Below, piece by piece: positions 11,358-21,804 of a stretch of 64,000 nt of DNA. The DNA is taken from NCBI GenBank assembly GCA_946122785.1, contig CAMGYJ010000010.1, forward strand, positions 14,235,467 through 14,299,466, given 5' to 3'. Within the stretch, counting starts at the first letter, position 1. The number at the start of each line of letters is the position of its first letter. A program made the position numbers and the translations under genes. This stretch comes from Linum tenue (Eukaryota > Streptophyta > Magnoliopsida > Malpighiales > Linaceae). The notes under the pieces are model-generated. The model had not been told where the DNA came from, did no database searches, and saw only the letters and a list, made by a program, of their open reading frames with translations.

Positions 11358-12224
11358 TGGGCCCCCTTCCCTCCGTCTTTTGGTAACACCTATATTTTGG
11401 TTGCTGTTGACTACGTCTCTAGGTGGGCTGAGGCGCAAGCTTTGCCCACCAATGATGCTAGACTTGTTTGTGATTTTTTGAAGCAGCTATTCTCCCGGTT
11501 CGGGACACCTCGAGCCATCATAAGCGATAGAGGCACCCATTTCCAGGGCCAATTCGATAAACTACTGTCTCGCTATGGTGTGACTCACAAGGTGTCCGTG
11601 GCCTATCATCCCCAGACCAGTGGCCAGGCCGAACTGACGAACCGGGAGCTCAAGCGGATCCTGGAGAAAACGGTGGATCAGTCCCGCAAAGATTGGTCCG
11701 CCAAGCTCGATGATGCTCTGTGGGCGTATCGCACTGCCTACAAGACGCCCATTGGTACTTCACCGTACCGGCTTGTCTATGGAAAGGCATGCTATTTGCC
11801 CGTGGAGCTAGAGCACAAGGCCTTCTGGGCCCTTAAGCTGCTCAACTTGGATGTTCATGTTGCAGGTGTTGAGCGAAAACTGCAGATGTTGGAGCTGGAA
11901 GAGTGGCGTTACCACGCCTATGAGAACACCCGGCTGTACAAGGAGCGCACTAAGCGCCTGCACGATGCCCGGTTGTGGGGTCCGAAAGAGTTCCAGGTTG
12001 GTGATCGAGTTCTCCTCTATAACTCTCGCCTGAAGCTTTTTCCCGGAAAACTCCGCTCCCGGTGGTCTGGACCGTTCACGGTCACCCAGGTGTTCCCGTA
12101 TGGCACTATCGAGATTGCCAACCCGCAGACTGAGCCGTTTAAAGTGAATGGCCATCGTCACAAACTCTACCTGGGAGGCGAGGTCGAACGTGCGGAGTTG
12201 GTGGTGGAACTCGCGGACCCTTAG
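11358..12224 (+). CDS. Athila1 Gypsy integrase, 5' end lost in gap
   Basis: About 289 codons of a Ty3/Gypsy integrase. Reading starts just after the position of the first catalytic Asp, which lies in the gap. The second Asp is in ISDRGTHF, and the Glu lies in [12 protein letters not shown]. The C-terminal part has [17 protein letters not shown] and GPFTV, normal for Athila/Tat-lineage integrases. After the stop comes AAGCGCTTGTGGGGAGGCAA, a block also found in Athila2 (31618) and inverted in Athila3 (about 59810-59835). The reading frame is open throughout the visible part, so this copy may be fairly young. Any translation that crosses the Ns is artificial. Confidence 0.92.
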   Translation, partial: WAPFPPSFGNTYILVAVDYVSRWAEAQALPTNDARLVCDFLKQLFSRFGTPRAIISDRGTHFQGQFDKLLSRYGVTHKVSVAYHPQTSGQAELTNRELKRILEKTVDQSRKDWSAKLDDALWAYRTAYKTPIGTSPYRLVYGKACYLPVELEHKAFWALKLLNLDVHVAGVERKLQMLELEEWRYHAYENTRLYKERTKRLHDARLWGPKEFQVGDRVLLYNSRLKLFPGKLRSRWSGPFTVTQVFPYGTIEIANPQTEPFKVNGHRHKLYLGGEVERAELVVELADP

Positions 12225-12439
12225 TTCCGCCATGGGCGTCCAGCTAAAAGACGGTAAAGAAGCGCTTGTGGGGAGGCAACCCCACCACGGTTTGCATTTT
12301 CTTTTCCCTTTTTTCTGAGTTTTTGGTGTCGTGTCAAGTCAGTTGCATGTTTGTCATGAAGTTCGGTCGTCTGTGATGCCTCGGTTTGGTGTTTTCGTGC
12401 AGGAGAGGTCGCGATTTTGGGACGAATGAGATTTTTGGC

Positions 12440-12780
12440 CGGAAGGGTAAAATACCCGGTCATGAGCTAAAATACCCGGCCGGGTATTTTTGGCTCATGC
12501 CCGGGCCCCCTTCTGCCTTCCGGGACGAAAAAGAGGAAAAACCCGGCCTCAGGCCAAAAATACCCGACCGGGTAATATTTTTGGCCTGAGACCGGGTATT
12601 TTCGGCTGTGGAACGCGGCGTTTTTGGCACCCCCGATCCCCCGCCAAAAATACCCGACCGGGTATTTTTGGCGAGGGACCGGGGATTTGCACCCATTGAA
12701 ACGCGGCGTTTGGCAGAATTCCCCGGTCGAGGACTCGATAATACCCGACCGGGTATTTTTGAGACCCGACCGGGTATTTT
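12440..12780 (+). promoter_or_regulatory. Palindromic ACCCGACCGGGT array before the internal promoter
   Basis: About eight copies of a TACCCG(A/G)CCGGGTA palindrome or its half-sites lie here, clearest near 12471, 12567, 12645, 12741 and 12762. The same motif clusters at 16941-17160 in the LTR, in the same position relative to a TATA box. Flanking words such as GAACGCGGCGTTT (here) and GAACGGCGCGTTT (LTR) are shared too. The internal leader is therefore U3-like rather than random GC-rich DNA. A role as binding site is inference. Confidence 0.6.
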
Positions 12781-12783
12781 TCC

Positions 12784-12791
12784 TATATAAA
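12784..12791 (+). promoter_or_regulatory. Internal TATA box for the third ORF
   Basis: TATATAAA directly follows the palindrome array and is followed by a long CT-rich stretch (about 12805-12875), the usual plant core-promoter order of TATA box then pyrimidine patch. The next ATG of the long ORF lies 670 bp downstream, mostly inside a predicted leader with an intron. A subgenomic transcript from here is inferred, not shown. Confidence 0.55.
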
Positions 12792-13131
12792 GGAAACCCC
12801 CGGTCATTTCTCTCTCTACCCTCATTTTTTCCAAAATCACTTCTCTCTCTTCCCCCATTTCCTCTCCCCTCTCTCCTCCTTGGCCGCCGCCGGCAGCCGT
12901 CACAAGCCGCCGCCCGCCGCCGCCCGCCGGCTGCCTTCCGCCGCCCTCCGCCGTCGCCGGCCGCCGCGCCGCCGTCGCCGTCGATCGCCGCCGCCGCCAG
13001 ACATTTTCCGGCGACTTTCCGGCGACTCTCCGGCCTTTTCCGGCGAGTTTCCGGGGCGATTTTTTTTCGCTCTCCTCGCGCCCCCTCACCCGTCTTTCGA
13101 GTCCTAGCTACGGTCCTCCTTGTGTTTCCAG

Positions 13132-13457
13132 GTGTGTTTCCTGTTAATTTCTAGTTTATGGAAAATCGGACTGTAGATTCTAGGACCGAGAACTGTGTTT
13201 GCATGCCTAATTTAGACTAGGGTGAGGGATGACTCGAGCTTGCATGGCTGTGTATGTGATAGATGAACTGTCCGTGTGATGATTGTGGTTTATTCTGTGA
13301 TCCTGCCTTGAATTCCGGTTGAGTTGCTTGCAATTCAACTGGCTGTGCTTAATTTGTTAGCCTAGGTGAGCTCGAGTGTGGGGGAAGTACTGACCCCATG
13401 CCGTTAGTCCTGACCATCTATTTTCTTGGCTCCACCTATGGTGTTTTGATTTTGCAG
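13132..13457 (+). other. Putative 5'UTR intron of the Athila1 third ORF
   Basis: A donor-like CCAG|GTGTGT at 13131/13132 and an acceptor TGATTTTGCAG at 13457 bracket a T-rich stretch. The acceptor lies four bases before the ORF's ATG. The exon part before it is very GC-rich (CCGCCGCCGCC) while the intron is not. Splicing is a prediction. Confidence 0.45.
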
Positions 13458-13461
13458 GGCC

Positions 13462-14904
13462 ATGTCGCAGGACCATCCCTTCGTGCAGGATCTGCGCCTG
13501 CACGCGGAGTATGCGGATCAGTTCCGCAAGGTGATCCGGGGGAAGCTGGAGCGTCACCACCACCTCGAGTGGGCGGTGTTTGAACAGCTCCACTGTTTGC
13601 AAGAGCTCAGCGCCGCTATCAGTCACCTCGACTGGCGGCGGTTGCTGACCATCGACGAGCCTACCTTCACGGAGCTGGTGTGGGAGTTCTACACCACCTA
13701 TCGCTATGACCGCTCGATGGCCCGGGACGAGTATGCAGTAACATTCCGGTTGGGTGGCGATCACAGGGAGCTGACCATCGACGGGTTGGCCCACGCTCTG
13801 GGTATCGAGTACCACCCCTTCGATGCCCATGAGATCGAGGTTGCCCACCCGACCGACTGGAACCAGACTTCTTTCTACCGCAAGATAGCCAGGCGCGCCC
13901 ATGGCTACGACTACTTCGATGCTGGCCAGACCTCCGTCAGCACCCTCAAGCCGCAGTGGCACATCCTGAACCTGCTGATCACCCGGTCCGTCGTCCCCAA
14001 CGCCACCGGTTCGCATAAGATCCCGAAGCGGGTGTTATACGCCATGTACTCGATGGGGGATCCGGCTCACATGCTTCACCTGGGCTCCTTCATGGCCCTC
14101 ACTTTCCACCGGATCCGTGGGCATCCTACTCACCTCTTCTGTGGTCCCCTGATCACACGGTTGGCGAGGCATTTCGACATCAGCTTTCAGGGGCTTCACA
14201 ATGCGACTGTGATGGGCGGCTCCGCACCCCTCAGCCGGGACGTGCTCAACAACGCGCGCCTCCTGGCCACTGATGACATCCGCACCTGGGTGGATGGGCT
14301 CTCTATGCCCCCCGCGGGGGTGATTGATCTCGACTCGGACGAGGAGGATGCGGACTACTCGGACGATGAGGAGGTGGATGAGGATGCTGATGATGATGAT
14401 GACGGCGTTATGGATGCCGATGCGCCGGAGCCCTCGCTCTCCCCCCCGGGGGATCTTCAGCCTCGACGGAGACCAGTGAGAGGTGAGTCCTCCTCTGGTC
14501 CTTCTGGTCCGTCGGTGGACTTCTTCACGGAGCAGTTCCAGCAGATGGGCCTCCAGTTCCAGCAGCTGGGTCTTCAGAACCAGCAGCTCATGGACCATCA
14601 GGTCCAGTTTTACCAGCAGTATTCGGCCCACCAGGCCGAGTACCGGTCCCGGATGACGGGCATGGATGAGCGCCTTGGCCGATTGGAGACCCACATGGGC
14701 CACACTACTGCTCTCATCGAGAGGGAGAGAGACCGAGGCCGCCGTCTGATGGAGTATTCCGAGCATCTACTCCAGGCTTGCCACCCTCCGGCGGAGCACC
14801 ACTGGACCACTCGGTGGGAGCATTCACCACCACGGCAGCCTCCGGATGATGGCGTCGACGACCTTATGGATCAGATTGATTTCTCCGGTCTCGGAGGGCC
14901 CTAG
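13462..14904 (+). CDS. Athila1 third ORF (ATHILA ORF1 / 'env-position' protein), 480 aa
   Basis: An intact 480-codon ORF downstream of integrase. Residues about 30-280 form the conserved part, with LDWRRLLTIDEPTFTELVWE and LNLLITRSVVP, resembling the protein family found in Athila-type elements (Pfam calls such proteins ATHILA ORF-1). Athila3 has a recognisable relative at 58226-58681. Residues about 290-320 are a strongly acidic run (DSDEEDADYSDDEE), then a Ser/Gly/Pro linker. A Gln-rich, coiled-coil-like stretch (QQMGLQFQQLGLQNQQL) follows at about 355-400. I see no signal peptide or membrane segment, so the name 'envelope-like' reflects position only. Acidic plus coiled-coil parts would suit a nuclear or chromatin-associated protein. 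Its function is unknown. Confidence 0.85.
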   Translation: MSQDHPFVQDLRLHAEYADQFRKVIRGKLERHHHLEWAVFEQLHCLQELSAAISHLDWRRLLTIDEPTFTELVWEFYTTYRYDRSMARDEYAVTFRLGGDHRELTIDGLAHALGIEYHPFDAHEIEVAHPTDWNQTSFYRKIARRAHGYDYFDAGQTSVSTLKPQWHILNLLITRSVVPNATGSHKIPKRVLYAMYSMGDPAHMLHLGSFMALTFHRIRGHPTHLFCGPLITRLARHFDISFQGLHNATVMGGSAPLSRDVLNNARLLATDDIRTWVDGLSMPPAGVIDLDSDEEDADYSDDEEVDEDADDDDDGVMDADAPEPSLSPPGDLQPRRRPVRGESSSGPSGPSVDFFTEQFQQMGLQFQQLGLQNQQLMDHQVQFYQQYSAHQAEYRSRMTGMDERLGRLETHMGHTTALIERERDRGRRLMEYSEHLLQACHPPAEHHWTTRWEHSPPRQPPDDGVDDLMDQIDFSGLGGP

Positions 14905-16747
14905 GGGCGTGTTTTGAGAGTTTCTATCTGTGTCAGCATGCAAACTGTATGTTTTGTGTCGGTTTTTCTTTTTCTTTTTCTTTTCATTCTGGATGCTGTA
15001 CTATTGGGCTGACCATTGGACCTAACGTATGTGTTTGAGCTTTTTGGTCTCTTTTAGCTCTGCCTGTGTTCCCGACTGGTCCACTGTCCAGTCCGCCCCA
15101 TGCCGACTGGTCCATTTCCAGTCTCCTGCAGTCTGTGCATACCGGTAACATCGTTTCCCTTTCCTTCCCTCTTCTCCATTGAGGGCAATGTCGATCTTAA
15201 GTGTGGGGGGGATGTTTATCTTTTGACTGCATTAGCTCTGTTTGTGTGCTTGGAGCCTAGTCCACTGTCCAAATCTTACGATTTGAGGGCTCCAAGTACT
15301 GCTGTTTGATCATATTGGCACTGTGTTTTGATGGATGAATTGATTGGTTTTCGGATTAATGCATGACAACTTGTTTGTGACTAGGACAACCTATGATGAG
15401 GACTGAGATGTGCAGTAAAACGATGTAGGGGTTCAGTTTTTCAACTGTTTGCTGGCCAACTGTGACTTGATCTGACTTGATCTGATTACTTGTCCTTGAC
15501 AGTCGTTTATGCATCTAGTTCAGGGTATCAGAATGTGAGATAGAGCATATAGGTAGCCATGTGAGATTTGAGCCTGCTCGTTTCTTTCTTGTGCGATAGA
15601 TCCCTCTTCCATAATGTGTAGCATTCACGTTGTCACTAGCTAAGATGATGGGGGCATAGGATTAGCCCACGCCCAAAACTGACTGTCCTGATGTGTCATA
15701 TCCCCTAGTCAGCCCCTTTGAGCCGTGTGTTATCCTTTCTTTTGGTTTATAATGAAAAAATCACCCTTGTTGCATCTTTTAGAAGGTTCCACAGAGTGGT
15801 TTTTATATATATTCTCTGCTGTCTTTGCTAAAGTCTATGTGAGTGTTGGAGGTAGTGCTTAAAGTTGGGCAGGTGTTTGAAATTTATGCAGAAGTGGTGG
15901 TTCTCTTAGGAAATGAAAAGAAAAATGAAAGAACAACAAAGAAAAATTGAAAGCAAAAGAGAGCCACTACCAAAAATCTGAATAATGCCCAGTAAGCAGT
16001 GTTTTCTTAGCAGTCTGGCTTGGAAATGCTGATGATTATGCCTCCTTCGCTCTTGTGCTCTTAAGATATTGAGTAATGCAGAATAGTAGAAAGAAAGTAC
16101 CGGGTTGTTTGACTGTGATTGTGTGTTTGGAAAATGTGGAACCTTTTGTTATGAATACTTCCACCACCTAAAAGGCCTTTTCCCCATGTCCAAGACCCCA
16201 ACCAGTCATTTGAACCTGTGTCTAAGACCTCCTGATTAGTTAGTGGTGACACCCCATATGTGAACTCTAGCATTTAGAGGCTGCCATCATGGTGAAGAGA
16301 TGATAGGGATTGAGAGAAATAGCATGCGCATCTTTCGCATAAAAATTGTCCTGACCCCACTGGTCGAGAGTGAGTGATTCATTTTCATTTTCTATATGCT
16401 CTTGTACCCCGGGGAGGACCTAGATTGCTCGGTCTCTATTCTGATGTCTTGAGTTGGATGCATGAGTTGGCTGTTTTGAGTAAGTGGTTGAATCAAGTCT
16501 AGGTTGGCTAGTGAACAGACGGGAGACTCTTCCTTTACTCGATTTGCTGCACTCGAATGTCCTTTGTGGTGGTTGTCCAGGTTGTCATTGAGGTTGTGCA
16601 TGTATTGATGTTTGAAAACCAGTGCGATTCACGTGTTTTGTGCCTTTATGACTTGTCCCCAATGTTGGTTGAATGAAATATGTAAGCTTACCTAGTGTCT
16701 GACTTGGTTTGCTTGGGGACAAGCAAACGGTTAAGTGTGGGGGAGTT
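14905..16747 (+). other. Athila1 3' non-coding tail with two polypurine motifs
   Basis: No gene. TTAAGTGTGGGGGGG occurs at 15197-15211 and TTAAGTGTGGGGGAGTT at 16731-16747, the latter directly before the LTR, so it is the 3' polypurine tract. Much of the tail is recognisable in inverted form in Athila3 (for example the CCCCACTGGTCGAGAGTGAG block at about 16357 and near 54894), so the tail is conserved between the two elements. Conservation of 1.8 kb without an ORF hints at an RNA-level role. Confidence 0.7.
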
Positions 16748-18094
16748 TGATAGACCGATAATCATACATGTTTTCACCCCTATTCTGAAGTCGTTTGTGA
16801 TGAGGAATCTCGTATTTTAAGCCGATTTTACGCTAGGTTGTGTGTTTATGTCATATTTCAGGTCCTGGCGTTGGAATCGAGGCGAAGGAACGAGTTCCGG
16901 ATCGAAAGGAGCGAAGATTGGACAAAGGATGCTACTGGACCAAAATACCCGGTCAAAGGAAGAAATACCCGACCGGGTATATTCTGGCCTCGACCGGGTA
17001 TTTCCTCCTTCGGGCACCCGTGAGAAACAGAAGGGGGCCCGGGCGATGGCGATAAATCCCCGGTCGGGGATTTTGGTGGTAGACCGGGGATTTTCCCCTT
17101 TAGTGGAACGGCGCGTTTCGACAATACCCGGTCGAACCATAAAATACCCGACCGGGTATCGCGGGGTCAGCTGATAAAAGAGGAAGAAGGCCAATTTTCA
17201 AAGGGTTCCGAGTTTTTGAGAGAGAAATCGATTCCTAGAGAGAGAAAGCGTCGAACCAGAGTTCTCAAGCGCCATAGATCGATCTTCAACACCATTGGAG
17301 CCCGTCTTGGGCTTGGAGAAGTGCGATTAAACGTCCAGGAGCAGGAATCCAACTTCACAGTATGATTTCCGTGTCTGAATCTGCTTTTGCTTCTTTCTCT
17401 ATGGAGTAGTTTCCCCATTCATCTGGGTATGGAGAACCCTAGATTTGTATGCTAGGTCTGATTGTATGAACCCAAGTACCGAGTTTGTGAATTGATTATA
17501 TTCGATTGAGGTTTGAATGATTGAATGACTTGAATCCTGATCAAATTCCTGTTGTTTCTGCTTTGACCTAGAATGAGAATATCTGCCTAGGTTGATAGAG
17601 TACCCTTAATCGAAGGTGGCGAATTGGTGACTTTAGTCGAGGAGCCAATTCGCTATTCTGTACCGAAGTCAATTCGGTAGTGGAGGTTTGGTTCATTAGG
17701 GCCTCAATCTGTTTACTCCGGTGGAGGTTAGTCGCCCGCTAGAGACTCAGATTGAGAGGGTCTGGAGACCTTTAGTCGAGACTTCAGACTAATTGAGAAC
17801 CTTCCGCAGTATAACTTTCATGAAAACTGAACTTGGTAAATTGCAATCCGACTTAACTGCAGTCTAGGGGGAACCATATCCGGGTGACCTCTCTTGACTT
17901 GACAACAAACCGTTTACTTGCTTTGTGTTTTGTTTGCTTGAGTTTCACTAAAAGTTCACCGCTAAATAACAAGACTTCACCGAGTAGTCATCACATCTAG
18001 GACCCGGGTTGACATTAAAACCCGACCCGCTATACTACGCTTTAGGAAGTGGTTATACTTGGCCATTTTCTAGAGTGACAGTAGGAGTGAGTCA
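16748..18094 (+). repeat. Athila1 3' LTR (1347 bp)
   Basis: Starts TGATAGACCG after the polypurine tract and ends GAGTGAGTCA. U3 carries the palindromic array (16941-17160), followed by the TATA-like GATAAAAG at 17173-17180 and a GA-rich segment. The end was placed by alignment by eye with the Athila3 LTR end (same TTATACTTGG block, then ...GAGTCA). The 5' LTR is not in the assembly. Confidence 0.75.
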
Positions 18095-19020
18095 GGCGAT
18101 GTCGTGGTATTGGTGAAACGTCATCGTTACATAGACAAGGTTGTAAATCGTTTCGCCAAGTTTCTGCAAAGCAGAGCGGTTTCGAGGGCACGTGATTATC
18201 ACGCAACAAGGAGGAAGTTACCTGCACGGTTGACAGGAATGAAGACGTGGGAGACAAAGGCGCCAAGGCAGTTACTACGACGGGGAGAAGCGCGAAGTAT
18301 AAAGATTGGGAAGAGAGAGAAGCTCGAGACGGCAAAATCAAATCACAACTGCACCATTGCAGAATTATCTTTTTTCTCTCTAGTTTCGTAGAACCGCTCT
18401 GTCAAAGAACTCCTTTGCAGAGTCGTAGATCGTAGCTTGTAGTCGTAGTCGCGGAGCTCTCCAGAGGAACCTCCATAGGAGTAGAGGTAACGTAATTTAG
18501 AACACTCCTGGTTCGATTCTTTGTTTATTCGTTGAACACCCTCGTTCGAACGTAGTTTGGAGAGGTGTTGAACCGAATAATAGTTGTTTGATTAGAAGTC
18601 AAAGGTGTATCGATCAAATCAACGACGCTGATACCGGCGGCGGCCATTTGACGATCGTCTTGTTTTCTGCTTTAATCGATCAAATCAACGACGCCGACTT
18701 CGGCGGCGGATATTTGACGATTTTGCTGATTTCGTGTTTGTGTTTTAATTGAAAACAGTGCGCATCGAACACGTGAAGTTTCGCCAACGAAACAGTTAGA
18801 AGATAGGAAAAATGCAAGATTTTTTGTTTAGGGATTTGTTGGATTTGCATTTGATTTGTTCGTTGTTGTTTGTTTGTTGTAATATAATATAAAGCTTGAA
18901 TAGCTAATTTAGAAGTGTTGTGTTGAAATTTCAATAAAGCTTAAAATTGAGGAGCCTTTCGAACTTTAGTCGTCCTTTGGGGATGCTTTACTAAACTTCG
19001 CCTCCACCTAGTATTTACTT
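18095..19020. other. Intergenic segment upstream of HVA22, with a 66-bp tandem repeat
   Basis: No protein is recognised. Two diverged 66-bp copies lie at 18610-18675 and 18676-18741 (CGATCAAATCAACGACGC... with GGCGGCGG and ATTTGACGAT). A TATAAAG at about 18299 followed by GA-rich and CT-rich parts, and the block GTTTGGAGAGGTGTTGAACC, look like an old LTR remnant, but no partner LTR or primer site was found. About 19020-19345 is the probable promoter and 5'UTR of the next gene. Confidence 0.5.
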
Positions 19021-19345
19021 TACTCCAGTCGCCCACTCTCTCCCAGTTCCCACTGCTCACCTCACTCAGTCACTCCCCAACGAAAGCACCTGTCCACGCT
19101 TTCTTCCCGACACGCCGAATAGACCGCCAGCCACCCACACATATCCAAAGGGCCAAAAGCACTTCCGTCGGCGCCCTCATCGCGACAAAACCCCGAGAGC
19201 GGCGGTGACTGTGAGCGAAGAAAGAAAGAAAGGAAGCAGGGACCGGAGATATCACATTTATCACCGGCTTCTTCTGTTCCTAGCTAGACCCAGGAAGGGA
19301 AAGGAACCGCACATTCGGAAAGCAAACCCACGTCTACTAGCTGCT

Positions 19346-20669
19346 ATGGGATCTGGTGCTGGAAGCTTCCTCAAGGTTCTTCTCAAGAACTTTGATGTTC
19401 TTGCTGGGTACGCTTCCTCTTCTTCCCCATTTACTGTTTTGCTTCCCAGATTCATTGGATTGCTAGAAAAAGCTCAGAGATTTACTTAACCAGGTTCTGA
19501 TTCTTAACAAGGGAAATGAAACCCATTTGACTATTATCGGTTTGATTTGTTGTAGGCCTGTTGTCAGTCTCCTTTATCCTCTGTAAGTCATCGTTACTTT
19601 TTTCCTTTTCGTGTGAATCTCGATTCCTTTGGTATTTACAAGTTCTGAATCGTTCTTTCATGGGCTGGAGTTGGATAGATGCTGAACATTCCCAAGTTTG
19701 TCAATCTGTCTGCTTGGAACTGAATTGGGTAGCTTATAAATCTGGGTTTTACGGCCACAGGTACGCTTCGATCCGGGCTATAGAGACCAAATCTCAGAAT
19801 GATGATCGTCAATGGCTCACCTATTGGGTTCTCTACTCTATGATCACACTCTTGGAGCTCACCTTCGCAAGGGTTATTGAATGGTGACTCATTTTCTTCT
19901 TATCCCTGCAGCTCAGCTCATTTTGACCATAGATGCTCTAATAGAGTAAACATTATGGAACTCTTATCTATGTTATGCATTCGTGGTAGTGGTTCTTGTA
20001 ATTCGTTGTGCTTCTCAGGATCCCCACAAGCTTATCCATACTGAAATCAGATCATTTCTTCTATGCTCATGATAATCAGATAGTCAAATATCGCTACGCA
20101 TAACTGAGTGGCTAAGCTTGGTCTTTTAGACTTTTGCCTCTATATGTCGGTCTTCTGATAAGAGTTATTTATGAATCATGCTATGACTGCCAGGATACCC
20201 ATCTGGTCCTATGTAAAGCTCATTTTCACTTGCTGGTTGGTGCTACCGTACTTCAGTGGCGCTGCTTATGTTTATGAGCACTTTCTGAGGCCACTCTTCC
20301 TCAACCCGCAACAAACCATAAACATATGGTATGTCCCAAGGAAGGACGTGTTCACTGAGAAAGAAGATATCCTGACTGCCGCCGAGAAATACATCCAAGA
20401 GCATGGCACAGAGGCGTTTGAGACTCTTATCCACAGGGTATTTAATGCCTTCATAAACTGATAACTCTGATTCTTATGGCAGCCATACATTCAAACGAAC
20501 TTGTGGAGTGCACAGTTTCTTAGTAGGGTTATACTTTCCATTCTCCAGTGTATGTTGAAGTGACCTTTAACAAAGTGTTTCTCTGCGGGGGTGGTTTTTG
20601 CAGGATAAATCCAGGAGCACCACCGGTTACTCGATATTCGGCCATCCTGAAGACGACTACAGATATTGA
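19346..20669 (+). CDS. HVA22A: HVA22-like protein (DP1/TB2/REEP family), five exons
   Basis: Exons 19346-19407, 19556-19582, 19761-19883, 20194-20437 and 20604-20669 join in frame (522 bp, 173 aa plus TGA). All introns are GT-AG. The protein starts MGSGAGSFLKVLLKNFDVLA, has the family core LYPLYASIRAIE, then KSQNDDRQWLTYWVLYS and the hydrophobic WSYVKLIFTCWLVLPYFSGA, then VYEHFLRPLF. Family members are hairpin proteins that shape tubular ER and influence vesicle traffic and ER turnover; barley HVA22 is ABA- and stress-induced. The length matches HVA22a-type members and the 27-bp second exon is a family-like mini exon. The tail ending GHPEDDYRY is polar. The ATG was chosen because it starts the conserved N-terminus. 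Subfamily assignment 'a' is from recall. Confidence 0.93.
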
Positions 20670-20914
20670 TTGTCCCATTTGCACCACCTGATACCCAGAC
20701 CACGGGAGCTGTTGTCAAGCTGTAGTCCAGCTTATTAGGTTTCTTAAATCACTGTGTAAATGTGGTGATTTGTTGTTGTAGAGAGTAATTAGCAGCAAGC
20801 TCTGTGGCTTGAATGATATGACCCTTTGCTTTCCGTATCTGAACCTTGTGCACATAAATCAACTAAGAAGGCAGGGTGCTTGCTTGTCTCGGCCTCCCGA
20901 CCCACTGTTGTGAC
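20670..20914 (+). other. Probable 3'UTR and downstream flank of HVA22
   Basis: About 245 bp between the HVA22 stop codon and the left end of the next transposable element. No canonical AATAAA is seen in the near region before the element. The transposon end with CAATAAAAAAGG (20958-20969) could provide polyadenylation signals. Confidence 0.4.
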
Positions 20915-21131
20915 CAAGGTTGTTAACCCGCGGACCGATCCGGGTTGGCCCGGACACGCAATAAAAAAGGGTCATAGTAAACCTTTTGACTATCAGCCCG
21001 GAATTGGTCAAACCCGGCGAAACTCGGGCGGTTAGCCCGTCCGAGCGGGTCAAAGGGTTGCTCTCTTGAGGTGTCGTTTCAGGCTGTGCGGCGTCGTTTT
21101 GCTGGGAGAAGGCGAGAAGCAGAGCAGGGGT

Positions 21132-21710
21132 ATGGAAACGAAAGAAAACCCTACCTTTTCTTCTCGATCTCCCGCTCTTGCAGCCGCAGTGTCACCTGCA
21201 ATCGCAACCGCTCGATCGCATCGCCAGGCAAGGGTGTTTTCCCTTCATCGGCGGCGCTCTACAGGCCGCTGGCAAGAGTCTTCTCCATTTAGCCTTCACA
21301 ACTTGGCCGCCCCTGTCTCCGCCTCGAGCTCCCTAAAGCAGGGAATAAAGCCGCATCTAGATGCTGACACGTCCCCAGATGCCTTGGTGGAGAAGGTTCA
21401 AAAGATGGTTCAGCCGTGGAGGAACTTGTATGTGGTGACGAACGAGTCGTTCTCTAATTACTTCGATAAGCTGAGGTCGCACTTTAAGGTGCATTTGCTA
21501 GATGATTACAAGGAGATGTGGGGGAAACAAGCGAGTGGTATAACGAGACGAGGGAATTGAATGGCGGGAGGGCAGTGGAGTTTGATGGGTATATGAGAGT
21601 TGCAGTGTATACTGATCGAGGTGTTCTATAGGGGGAAGACTCGGGTTGAGACGTTCTATAATTTGACGAGTGATTGCAAGGACGGGACGGGATTAATACG
21701 TGCTGACTGA
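21132..21710 (+). pseudogene. Captured gene fragment, O-fucosyltransferase-like (tentative)
   Basis: A readable piece contains SPDALVEKVQKMVQPWRNLY, then VVTNESFSNYFDKLRS and VHLLDDYKEMWG. At about 21530 the frame shifts, continuing as EWYNETRELNGGRAVEFDGY, and shifts again near 21625 (VFYRGKTRVETFYNLTSDCK) before a TGA at about 21709. The style resembles the C-terminal part of plant O-fucosyltransferase-like Golgi proteins, but I cannot confirm the family. Two frameshifts and the missing rest make it a pseudogene. It lies inside the hAT-like element, so it was probably captured. Confidence 0.55.
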
Positions 21711-21804
21711 ATTCAGGTTCAATTCAAATAGCTTCTTCTTCCACTTGAGTGTAGAATGACCTGTCGAGTTATATCGGTGAGGCATTGTGTGCTTGTATTG
21801 ATTA

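Larger units (their letters stand above)
11358..18094 (+). mobile_element. Athila1: 3' half of a Gypsy/Athila-type retrotransposon
   Basis: In order: C-terminal integrase (to 12224), a U3-like leader with TATA box, a third ORF (13462-14904), a long non-coding tail with two TTAAGTGTGGGGG polypurine motifs, and the 3' LTR (16748-18094). The LTR end was set by similarity to Athila3, whose LTR also finishes in GAGTCA. The expected right 5-bp target copy is GGCGA (18095-18099); its partner lies in the gap. Confidence 0.85.

Noticed and set aside
11154..12224. 356-codon reading frame across the N gap
   Set aside because: It joins antisense LINE sequence to Athila integrase through 34 unknown residues; an artefact of the gap.
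13357..14766. Minus-strand ORFs of 219 and 243 codons opposite the Athila1 third ORF
   Set aside because: Shadow frames of a GC-rich coding strand; the plus-strand protein has a recognised family and a relative in Athila3.
13462..14904. Third ORF as a true retroviral envelope gene
   Set aside because: No signal peptide, no transmembrane helix and no fusion-like segment could be seen; only the position is env-like.
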